Assembly: GCA_033722675.1 (NCBI GenBank)
Contig: JAWVYO010000061.1
Span: forward strand, 1 to 14,329
Length of the DNA: 14,329 nucleotides
Source: DATHYU01 sp033722675
GTDB taxonomy: Bacteria > Actinomycetota > Acidimicrobiia > Spongiisociales > UBA11373
Direction of reading: 5' to 3'
How positions within the stretch are numbered: the stretch's first letter is position 1; every line of letters begins with the position of its first letter. The translations under genes were made by a program, and so were the position numbers. The notes under the pieces were generated by a model. It was not told the DNA's origin, did no database searches, and saw nothing but the letters and a program-made list of their open reading frames with translations. This document shows, one piece after another, positions 1-8,744 of this stretch.

Positions 1-266
1 ACCGACGCAAACCGCAGACCCACCGCCTGCGGACCATCGTTCTCCCCCAACTCCAGATCCGACGACCCCACGTACAACGCCCCCGACGCCAACTCCTCCA
101 CGTCGTCCGCCCCCGACACCACCACCGCCTCCACCACCGAGACGGGGGCGGCGACGGCGGGATCGAGGGGACCGAGCGGCAGCACGGCGGCGACCACGGC
201 GAGGGCGAGCAGGAGCGCCGACCGTCCCGGACGGACGCCCCTCGACGGAGATTCGAGGATGCGCAC
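1..266 (-). CDS. Secreted protein, N-terminal fragment (runs off the window)
   Basis: An open minus-strand frame runs from a GTG at 266 to the window edge (88 codons, no stop). The product starts MRILESPSRGVRPGRS, followed by a hydrophobic stretch (ALLLALAVVAAVLPLG) and an AVAA cleavage-like site near residue 40, so it looks like a Sec signal peptide. The mature part contains VSGADDVEELASGALYVGSSDLEL and then GPQAVGLRF (split here). From memory this resembles a beta-sandwich module of large bacterial secreted proteins, but I cannot name a family. GTG at 266 is chosen because a promoter ends 9 nt upstream; an in-frame TTG at 281 is possible but overlaps the -10 box. Codon choice changes within the gene: the signal-peptide part mostly ends codons in C, the mature part mostly in G. 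Function unknown. Confidence 0.7.
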   Translation of the reverse strand, partial: MRILESPSRGVRPGRSALLLALAVVAAVLPLGPLDPAVAAPVSVVEAVVVSGADDVEELASGALYVGSSDLELGENDGPQAVGLRFAS

Positions 267-275
267 GGTGGCGCC

Positions 276-304
276 ATTCAAGGAGCCGTGGGCGGGGCTG
301 TCAA
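276..304 (-). promoter_or_regulatory. Sigma70-type promoter for the secreted-protein gene
   Basis: On the minus strand a perfect -35 TTGACA (304-299) is followed by exactly 17 nt and a -10-like TTGAAT (281-276). The GTG start at 266 begins 10 nt after the end of the -10 box, so the transcript would start within a few bases of the start codon and be leaderless or nearly so. The -35 and spacing are strong; the -10 matches TATAAT at 4 of 6 positions. Confidence 0.6.
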
Positions 305-321
305 CAGAAAGTGGTCAGACG

Positions 322-353
322 GCCACCGTATGTGGCAACACCGGCGGGCCGGT
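322..353 (-). terminator. Two adjacent hairpins after the EamA gene, possible terminator
   Basis: Downstream of the EamA stop codon the strand can fold into ACCGG-CCCG-CCGGT (353-340) and then GCCAC-ATACG-GTGGC (336-322). There is no T-tract, so intrinsic termination is uncertain. The position, between the end of the long minus-strand gene block and the next promoter at 304, fits a transcript end. Confidence 0.3.
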
Positions 354-368
354 TCACCGCCGCCGACC

Positions 369-1283
369 TCAGGGCCGGACCGCCGCCTGGACCCGCGTCC
401 GCATCTCCACCCGGTCGGTGACGATCACCCCTGCGAGGATCAACGCCCCGCCGATCACGATCCCGGGCTGCAGCCGCTCGTCGAGGGCCACCACCCCGAC
501 GATCACCGCGACGAGGGGCACGAGGTAGCCGATGATGGCCGAGTACGTGACCGTCACGTGCTGGAGCAGCCAGTAGTAGACGAGGAACGGGAGGACGGTC
601 GTCACGGTCCCGAGGTACAGGAGGCTGCCCAGGCCGCCCGCCGCCGGGAGGTCGGGGACGCCCTCGACCAGGAGCATCGCCGTCACGGCCAGCACGCCGC
701 CGACCACGAACTGGATCACCGACACGTCGAGCGGCCGGTACGCCCCGGCGTGCTTCTTCGCGTACACGCTCCCCACCGCGATCGCGAGATAGCCGCAGAG
801 CGCCAGCCCCCCGGCCAGGAGCGGCCGACCCCCCTCCCCGAGGCCCGAGTCTCCCGACAGGAACAGCACCACCACGCCCGACAGCGCCACGACGAGCCCC
901 GCCACCTTCACGAGGCGCATCGGCTCGTCCGGCAGGGCGAAATGGGCGATCACCGCCGTGAACAGCGGGATGAGGGATGCCAGCACGCCGACGAAGCCCG
1001 CGCCGGCGTACTGCAGCGCCAGATTGCCCAGCACGAGGGGCGCCGCCATGTTCGTGGTCGCCATGACGATCCCGACGAGCAGCGTGGTGCGGTCCGCGTC
1101 TACGGACCGCCGTCGGATCAGGAGCCAGATCGCGATCCCGGCCGCCGCCACCACCGAGCGGCCGGCGGCGATCGCGAAGGGCTCGATGTCCTCGCCGAGG
1201 GCCACCCTCGTCATCACGCCGGAGGTGCCCCACCCCAGGCTCGCCAGGGCGACGGCGAGCCAGATCCGGCCCTGGGTGGTCAA
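369..1283 (-). CDS. EamA/DMT-family inner-membrane permease
   Basis: The 304-residue product is almost entirely hydrophobic, about ten membrane helices arranged as two EamA repeats (roughly residues 8-140 and 154-290). This is the usual size and layout of drug/metabolite transporter family members (RhaT/YdcZ-like exporters). Recognisable features are the N-terminal LGWGTSGVMTRVAL segment, where the first helix is followed by a short amphipathic turn, and the second-repeat YLVPLVAVIVGVVALDERL segment, which matches the P-hh-A-hh-hhxhxE motif of EamA domains. The substrate cannot be predicted. Its ATG overlaps the smpB TGA by 4 nt (ATGA), so translation is probably coupled to smpB although no functional link is obvious. 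It appears to be the last gene of the block. Confidence 0.9.
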   Translation of the reverse strand: MTTQGRIWLAVALASLGWGTSGVMTRVALGEDIEPFAIAAGRSVVAAAGIAIWLLIRRRSVDADRTTLLVGIVMATTNMAAPLVLGNLALQYAGAGFVGVLASLIPLFTAVIAHFALPDEPMRLVKVAGLVVALSGVVVLFLSGDSGLGEGGRPLLAGGLALCGYLAIAVGSVYAKKHAGAYRPLDVSVIQFVVGGVLAVTAMLLVEGVPDLPAAGGLGSLLYLGTVTTVLPFLVYYWLLQHVTVTYSAIIGYLVPLVAVIVGVVALDERLQPGIVIGGALILAGVIVTDRVEMRTRVQAAVRP

Positions 1284-1756
1284 TCGAGGCTCCGGTGGCG
1301 GATCGCGCGCTCCATCTCACGGTCGGCCTGCCGGCGCTTGATGGTCTCCCGCTTGTCGAAACGGGTCTTCCCCTTGCCGACCCCGAGCTCCACCTTCGCC
1401 CGGCCGTCACGGAAGTAGAGGCGCATCGGGACGACCGTCTGGCCGCGTTCGGCCACGGCGACGGCCAGCCGCTCGATCTCGCGCTTGTGGAGGAGGAGCT
1501 TGCGGGTCCGGGTCGGATCGTGGCCGCCATCGCGGGCGAACTCGTAGGGGGCGATGTAGGAGCCGACGAGGAACGCTTCGCCGTCGCGCATCATGGCGTA
1601 GGCGTCGGACAGATGCGCCCGACCGGCCCGCAGGCTCTTCACCTCCGAGCCCCGGAGCACGAGCCCGGCTTCGTAGGTGTCCTCGATGGCGTAGTCGAAG
1701 CGGGCGCGACGGTTCGTGGCGATCGTCTTCGTGCCGTCCGTCGCGGGCTTCGCCAT
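1280..1756 (-). CDS. smpB: SsrA-binding protein SmpB
   Basis: SmpB (158 aa) binds tmRNA and brings it to stalled ribosomes for trans-translation, tagging the nascent chain and releasing the ribosome. The sequence carries the family signature in order: NRRARFDYAIEDTYEAGLVL, then GSEVKSLRAG at about residues 36-45, SYIAPYEFA, R-LLLHKREI and the basic C-terminal tail DKRETIKRRQADREM that inserts in the mRNA channel. Length is typical. A GAGGA ribosome-binding site lies 5-6 nt before the ATG. It sits 7 nt after the M23 peptidase gene and overlaps the downstream EamA gene by 4 nt. The ssrA (tmRNA) gene, often adjacent, was not found in this window. Confidence 0.97.
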   Translation of the reverse strand: MAKPATDGTKTIATNRRARFDYAIEDTYEAGLVLRGSEVKSLRAGRAHLSDAYAMMRDGEAFLVGSYIAPYEFARDGGHDPTRTRKLLLHKREIERLAVAVAERGQTVVPMRLYFRDGRAKVELGVGKGKTRFDKRETIKRRQADREMERAIRHRSLD

Positions 1757-1763
1757 GGCGTCC

Positions 1764-2975
1764 TCAGAGGTAGTCGGCGGGATCGACCGGCCGTCCGGCC
1801 AGCCGGACCTCGAAGTGCAGGTGGCAGCCCGTCGAGAGGCCGGTCGTGCCGACGTAGCCGATCACGTCGCCGAGCTGCACGCGCTGGCCGTAGGACACGG
1901 CCGTTCGGGTCTGGTGAGCATACAGCGTGGACATGCCCCCGCCGTGGTCGATCATCACCGTCAGGCCGTAACCACCCTGCCACGCGTTCACGAAGACCCG
2001 TCCCGCCTCCGCCGCCCGGATGGGCTGCCCGCAGCCGCCGTTCATGTCCCAGCCCGTGTGGAGCCGCCGATCGCCGAGGATGGGGTGGATGCGGTAGCCG
2101 AACCCCGACGACACCCCGCCGGGCACCGGCCGGAGCAGCCCGTCGGGGGGCCGCCCGGCGAGCGCCTGCTCGTACTCGATCTGCTGCTCGATGCGCCGCT
2201 GCTCGCGTGCCAGGGCGGCGATCTCGCCCTCGATGTGGCTGATCGCGTGATCCATCTCGTCCAGGGCCTCCTGCTGCGCGTCGAGACGGGCCTGGACGGC
2301 CTCCGTCTCCGCCGCCACGGCATCGGCGGCCCGCGCCCGCTCCATCCGCTGCGCCTCGAGCTCGGCGGCCCGCGCCTCGAGGGCCCGGGACTCGGTCTCC
2401 AACCGGGCGACCTGTTCGCCTTCGCGTGCGCTCAAGGCGGCGAAGAGAGCGATGTCGCGATCGACGACCTCCTGGACGCGCTCGGCGTAGATCAGGCCGA
2501 CGGACACGAGACCGACGTCCCCGATCCCGAAGAAGTCGAGGGTGTCGGACGTGTCGCCCTGCATGTAGAGCTCGACGGCCCGCGTCCTGGCTCGCTCACG
2601 CAGGGCGTCCATCTGCGAACGCATCGAGGCGATGGCCTCCTGCCGCTCGCCGATGCGGTCCACGAGATCCTCGACCTGGGACCGGGTGGACCGGAGCTCC
2701 GTCTCGGTCGCCTCGAGGCGCTGCTCGGCCCCCTCCAGACGCGAGGCGGCCGCGTCGAGCTCCTCGGCGATCGACAGGACCTCGTTGGCCAGCTCGGTCC
2801 GTTCGTCCTCCGAGTCCCCCACCCGGTCCTTCAGGTCATCGATGCGATCCTTCACCTCGGACAGGTCCGACGAGAGGCTCGCCGCGGCGGCCGGCGCCAC
2901 GCCCACCACGACCATCAGGGCGAGGAGCGGCGCAACGAGACGCGTGAGGCGCCCATGGGCGGTCGTGGAGACCAC
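1764..2975 (-). CDS. Secreted coiled-coil M23 (LytM) murein hydrolase, probable FtsEX partner
   Basis: 403 residues. A signal peptide (residues 1-32, hydrophobic LVAPLLALMVVVGVAPAAAA) is followed by a long charged coiled coil in two blocks (about 35-135 and 165-270) around a short globular part (135-165), then a C-terminal M23 domain (about 280-403). The zinc ligands of active LytM enzymes are all visible: H306 and D310 in HTGWD, and H387 in HLHFEV, with catalytic-site H354 and H385. The domain should therefore be a working peptidoglycan endopeptidase. Coiled coil plus peptidase is the plan of EnvC, PcsB and RipC, which are switched on by FtsEX. Here the gene begins 4 nt after ftsX, with an AAGGA site inside the last ftsX codons before a GTG start. 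The direct FtsX link is inference from that context. Confidence 0.93.
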   Translation of the reverse strand: MVSTTAHGRLTRLVAPLLALMVVVGVAPAAAASLSSDLSEVKDRIDDLKDRVGDSEDERTELANEVLSIAEELDAAASRLEGAEQRLEATETELRSTRSQVEDLVDRIGERQEAIASMRSQMDALRERARTRAVELYMQGDTSDTLDFFGIGDVGLVSVGLIYAERVQEVVDRDIALFAALSAREGEQVARLETESRALEARAAELEAQRMERARAADAVAAETEAVQARLDAQQEALDEMDHAISHIEGEIAALAREQRRIEQQIEYEQALAGRPPDGLLRPVPGGVSSGFGYRIHPILGDRRLHTGWDMNGGCGQPIRAAEAGRVFVNAWQGGYGLTVMIDHGGGMSTLYAHQTRTAVSYGQRVQLGDVIGYVGTTGLSTGCHLHFEVRLAGRPVDPADYL

Positions 2976-2979
2976 CGGA

Positions 2980-3861
2980 TCAGTCCTTGAGGAATCCCCA
3001 CATCCCGATCGCGCTCCCGAGCAGGCCGGCGGCCACCCCGAACAGCACGACCAGGATCGAGCTCTGGATGAGGAACTCGACGGGGATGTCGACCGCGATC
3101 CAATCCGGGAAGGCGTCGAAGAACGGCACGAACCACCGGTACATGCCGATGACGGCGGCGACCGCGAGGATCGCCCCCAGGAGCCCCTCGATCGCGCCCT
3201 CGAGCAGGAAGGGCACCCGGACGAACCAGTTGCCGGCGCCGACCAGCTTCATGATCGAGATCTCGTCGCGGCGGGCGTAGATCGCCATCCGGATGGTGTT
3301 GCCGATGAGGACCACGGCGGCGCCGCCGAGGAAGATCGAGATCGCCACCGCCCCGACCCGCAGGATGTTCGACAGCGTGACCATGTTGTCGATGGCGGCG
3401 TCGGCCGACGACACCTGCCGCACCCCCGGTAAGACGGCGAGCCGGTTCGAGATCGCGTCGTAGTCGGCCGCCTCGGTCGGCCGGATCCGGAGCGACGCCG
3501 GGAGCGTCGACGGATCCTCCTCGACGACCTCGATGAGGGAGGGCTGGTCCGCGAACAGCTCGCGGAACTCCTCGAGGGCCTGGGACTTCGTGAAGTACAC
3601 GACCTCGTCGACGCCGTCCCAGGCGATGATCTCGCGCTGCATGCCGTCGATGTCCTCGAGCGTGAGATCGTCGGTGAGGAAGGCGATGACCCGGATGTCG
3701 TCGTCCCAGCGCCCGGTGTTCTCGTCGACGACGCGCCGCAGGACGATGGCGAGGAAGACGAGCGAGAGCGTCACGAACACCGCGAGCACGGCGCTGATGA
3801 CCACGAGGCCGTTGCGCCGGAGGTTCGTGATCGCCTGCCCGAAGAGGTACTGGAACCGCAT
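2980..3861 (-). CDS. ftsX: Cell division protein FtsX
   Basis: FtsX (293 aa) is the membrane half of the FtsEX ABC-type complex, which transmits ATP hydrolysis in the cytoplasm to peptidoglycan hydrolases outside. One helix near the N-terminus (about 19-42) is followed by an extracellular domain (about 45-165) and three helices (about 169-190, 222-244, 264-288). The FtsX hallmark RRDEISIMKLVGAGNWFVRV follows the second helix, then PFLLEG. The ATG at 3861 overlaps the ftsE stop by one base (TGATG), with a GAGGG site in the last ftsE codons, so the two subunits are translationally coupled. The M23 hydrolase immediately downstream is the natural candidate for the enzyme contacted by the extracellular domain. 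Confidence 0.96.
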   Translation of the reverse strand: MRFQYLFGQAITNLRRNGLVVISAVLAVFVTLSLVFLAIVLRRVVDENTGRWDDDIRVIAFLTDDLTLEDIDGMQREIIAWDGVDEVVYFTKSQALEEFRELFADQPSLIEVVEEDPSTLPASLRIRPTEAADYDAISNRLAVLPGVRQVSSADAAIDNMVTLSNILRVGAVAISIFLGGAAVVLIGNTIRMAIYARRDEISIMKLVGAGNWFVRVPFLLEGAIEGLLGAILAVAAVIGMYRWFVPFFDAFPDWIAVDIPVEFLIQSSILVVLFGVAAGLLGSAIGMWGFLKD

Positions 3862-4649
3862 CAGCCCTCGCCGTCGGTGGGCGGCGGTTCGGCGGGCGCC
3901 GGCCCGGCGGGGACGGGTCCCGGTGTGGTCGGGACCATCGCCGGGGCCTGCTCGGCCGTGGGGAGCCCGGCGGTCTGGTAGGCGCCGCGGTGCTGGTCGC
4001 GAACGACCCGGCCCCGTTCCAGCGCCACCACCCGTCGCTTCATGGCGTCCACGATGGCGTGGTCGTGGGTCGCCATCACCACGGTGGTGCCGGTCCGGTT
4101 GATGCGGTCGAGGAGCTTCATGATCCCCACCGAGGTCGCGGGGTCCAGGTTCCCGGTCGGCTCGTCGGCGAGGAGGATGAGGGGGCGGTTCACGAAGGCG
4201 CGCGCCACCGACACCCGCTGCTGCTCGCCGCCGGACAGCTGCTGTGGCAGCCGGTCGGCCTTGGCGGCGAGGCCGACGAGGCGGAGGACCTGGGGCACCT
4301 GGGTCCGCACGACGTGGCGGGGCCGGCCGATGACCTCGAGGGCGAAGGCGACGTTCTCGTACACGGTCTTGTTCGGCAGCAGCTTGAAGTCCTGGAACAC
4401 GGTGCCGACGGAACGCCGCAGGAGCGGCACCTTCCACGAGGGCAGCTTCGTGATGTGCTTGCCCGAGACCCAGATGTCGCCCTCGCTCGGCAGCTCCTGG
4501 CGGAGCATGAGGCGGATGAGCGTCGACTTGCCGGACCCCGAGGGCCCGACGAGGAAGACGAACTCGCCCTTCTGGATCTCCAGGGTGACGTCCTGGACGG
4601 CGACGGTCGAACCGTCGTAGACCTTGGTCACGCCTTCCAATCGAATCAT
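3861..4649 (-). CDS. ftsE: Cell division ATP-binding protein FtsE
   Basis: Cytoplasmic ATPase of the FtsEX complex, 262 aa. Visible motifs are Walker A GPSGSGKST (35-43), Q-loop Q86, signature LSGGEQQR (138-145), Walker B ILLADEP (158-164) with GNLDP after it, and H-loop H195. Start chosen at the ATG giving MIRLEGVTKVYDG, the normal FtsE N-terminus; the frame stays open upstream to about 4751 but that extension is basic, low-complexity and lies in intergenic sequence. The C-terminus carries an extra tail of about 40 residues (from about 222) rich in proline, alanine and glycine and ending PPPTDGEG, longer than the usual FtsE of about 220-230 aa. Overlaps ftsX by one base. The 295-bp gap upstream, behind prfB, suggests a promoter of its own, but I could not pin one down. 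Confidence 0.96.
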   Translation of the reverse strand: MIRLEGVTKVYDGSTVAVQDVTLEIQKGEFVFLVGPSGSGKSTLIRLMLRQELPSEGDIWVSGKHITKLPSWKVPLLRRSVGTVFQDFKLLPNKTVYENVAFALEVIGRPRHVVRTQVPQVLRLVGLAAKADRLPQQLSGGEQQRVSVARAFVNRPLILLADEPTGNLDPATSVGIMKLLDRINRTGTTVVMATHDHAIVDAMKRRVVALERGRVVRDQHRGAYQTAGLPTAEQAPAMVPTTPGPVPAGPAPAEPPPTDGEG

Positions 4650-4686
4650 GAGGTCCCTATCGGAGCGTTCGGCGCCCGGATGCACG

Positions 4687-4700
4687 TCGCGTTTTCGCGA
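4687..4700. promoter_or_regulatory. Short palindrome upstream of ftsE
   Basis: TCGCG-TTTT-CGCGA, a perfect 5-bp inverted repeat around four T (A on the minus strand), 38 nt upstream of the ftsE ATG. It could be an operator or a leader hairpin. One isolated copy is weak evidence. Confidence 0.25.
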
Positions 4701-4759
4701 TCCACGGCGCTGCCGGGGAGGGTAGTAGGGGCCCCGGTTTTCACGGATCAATCAGCTCG

Positions 4760-4778
4760 CCCCGCTCCGCTCGGCGCG
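4760..4778 (-). repeat. 19-bp direct repeat flanking the 92-bp element, copy 1
   Basis: CCCCGCTCCGCTCGGCGCG (plus strand), identical to 4890-4908. The two copies lie 130 bp apart and bracket the 92-bp repeat (4792-4883). A related GAGCGGAGCGGG stretch also precedes the second 92-bp copy at 14093-14104. This 4650-4944 gap contains no plausible gene. Confidence 0.75.
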
Positions 4779-4791
4779 TTCCCTGCCTTCT

Positions 4792-4883
4792 CCCGGGCCG
4801 ACTTCGGTCGGCCTGCGGCCGCCCGAACAGACGCCGGTCGGCCCTCCTCCGGAGGCGGGGCCCCTGCCCCGCCCCGGCCGTCC
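4792..4883 (-). repeat. 92-bp hairpin-rich intergenic repeat, copy A
   Basis: Read on the minus strand (the sense of prfB), this 92-bp stretch matches plus-strand 14124-14215 with 5 substitutions and no gaps. It contains a 10-bp palindrome CCTCCGGAGG (4846-4855), a GGCC-GCA-GGCC hairpin and a GGCCGAC-CGAA-GTCGGCC hairpin (4796-4813). The last two share one GGCC arm and would exclude each other. Two of the differences between copies are in the loop of the first hairpin and one is in the loop of the second; no hairpin stem is broken. It begins about 60 nt past the prfB stop codon. Candidates are a REP/MITE-like dispersed element or a structured 3' end. Confidence 0.85.
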
Positions 4884-4889
4884 GTCCCA

Positions 4890-4908
4890 CCCCGCTCCGC
4901 TCGGCGCG
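4890..4908 (-). repeat. 19-bp direct repeat flanking the 92-bp element, copy 2
   Basis: Identical to 4760-4778. Beyond it toward prfB lie a 10-bp palindrome CGGGTACCCG (4923-4932) and imperfect outer arms GGAAGGG/CTTTCC, which may form a weak hairpin just after the prfB stop. Confidence 0.75.
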
Positions 4909-4944
4909 GCGGAAGGGTGTGTCGGGTACCCGCCTTTCCCCGCC

Positions 4945-6052
4945 TCAGCCCGCCGTCTCGGCCCTCCGCCACTGGAGGTAGGAGTCGACGAAGGGATCGA
5001 GGTCCCCGTCGAGGACCCCGTCGATGTTGCCGACCTCGAGGTCGGTGCGGAGGTCCTTCACCATCTGGTACGGCTGCATGACGTACGAGCGGATCTGGCG
5101 GCCCCAGCCGGCCTCGGTCTGCTCGCCGCGGATCTCGTCGATCTCGGCCATCTGCTCCTGGCGGGCGCGCTCGGCGAGCCGGGCCGCCAGCAGGGTCATG
5201 GCGCGGTTGCGGTTCTGGAGCTGGGAGCGCTCCGCCTGGCACGCCACCACGATCCCCGTGGGGATGTGGGTGATCCGCACGGCCGAGTCGGTCTTGTTGA
5301 CGTGCTGGCCGCCCGCCCCCGACGAGCGGTACGTGTCGACCCGCAGGTCCTCGGGGTCGATCTCGACCTCGGCGACCTCGACCTCGGGGATCACGTCGAC
5401 GCCGGCGAAGGCGGTGTGGCGGCGGCTCTGGGAGTCGAAGGGGCTGATCCGCACGAGCCGGTGGGTGCCGCGCTCCGACTCGAGCGTGCCGTAGGCGTTG
5501 TCCCCCTTGACCGTGAGCGTCGCCGAGCGGATCCCGGCCTCCTCGGCCTCGAGGTACTCGTCGACCTCCACGGCGAAGCCCTTCTGCTCGAAGTAGCGGA
5601 GGTACATGCGCAGGAGGATGTCGGCCCAGTCGGCGGCGTCGACGCCACCGGCCCCGGCATGGACCGAGAAGATGGCGTCCCGGTCGTCGTACTCGCCGAA
5701 GAACAGGCTCTCGTGCTCGAGGTCGGCGAGCTCGTGGTCGAGGGACCGCAGGTCGCCGACGATGTCGCGCACGGCTCCCTCGTCGTCCTCCTCCTCGGCC
5801 ATCTCGAGGAGGGTCTCCGCGTCGTCGAGGGATTCGGCGATCCGGTCGACCTGTCCCACGATCTTCTCGAGACGCGCCAGGGTGCGCGTCACGTCACGGG
5901 CGGTGTCGGGATCGTCCCAGAGGCCGGGGTCGGAGGCCTGGGTGCGGAGGCCGCTCAGCTGCTCGCGTTTGCCGTCGACGTCAAAGGAACCTCCGGGCGT
6001 CGTCGAGGCGCGAACGCAGCTCGGAGATGAGGGCGCGGGGGTCGGTGTCCAT
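4945..6052 (-). CDS. prfB: Peptide chain release factor 2, expressed through a programmed +1 frameshift
   Basis: RF2 terminates translation at UGA and UAA. The gene is read in two frames: ATG at 6052 gives 23 codons ending RRFL, then an in-frame TGA (5983-5981). Skipping one T at CTT-TGA-C continues as DVDGKREQLSGL and runs to the TGA at 4945, for 368 aa in total, the usual RF2 length. In full-length numbering the SPF stop-codon recognition motif is at 203-205 (RISPFDSQS) and the catalytic GGQ at 247-249 (SGAGGQHVNKT). Calling only the downstream frame from the GTG at 5892 would lose the first 53 residues. The gene follows secA by 22 nt, with no clear ribosome-binding site. The frameshift lets RF2 regulate its own synthesis: scarce RF2 means slow reading of the UGA and more shifting. 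Confidence 0.96.
5980..5994 (-). promoter_or_regulatory. prfB programmed +1 frameshift site
   Basis: On the minus strand the sequence is GGAGG-TTC-CTT-TGA-C: an internal Shine-Dalgarno-like GGAGG (5994-5990), a 3-nt spacer, the slippery CTT (codon 23), the stop TGA (codon 24) and the following C. This matches the well-studied E. coli site (AGGGGG-TAT-CTT-TGA-C) in every element and in spacing. The translated sequence before it is in frame with the ATG at 6052, and the sequence after it is in frame with the RF2 body. Confidence 0.95.
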
Positions 6053-6074
6053 CGGGCGGGAGGCTAGCGGCGCG

Positions 6075-8699
<2,625 letters not shown>

Positions 8700-8744
8700 C
8701 GTGTGGCCATGATATCGACGCGCCCCGACTGGGGAAGCACCCCC

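Noticed and set aside
4650..4751. N-terminal extension of FtsE by 34 residues
   Set aside because: Open but basic and unlike any FtsE N-terminus; the ATG at 4649 gives the normal MIRLEGVTKVY start.
4650..4944. tmRNA (ssrA) or another RNA gene near smpB/prfB
   Set aside because: No tRNA-like ends, no tag-like reading frame followed by stops; the interval is explained by repeats and GC hairpins.
4748..5242. Minus-strand open frame running from within prfB into the 92-bp repeat region
   Set aside because: Arginine/proline-rich shadow of prfB; most of the rest is the hairpin repeat.
8700..8744. Terminator or promoter between the HD gene and secA
   Set aside because: Only a 4-bp GGGG/CCCC stem and no recognisable -35/-10; too weak to call.
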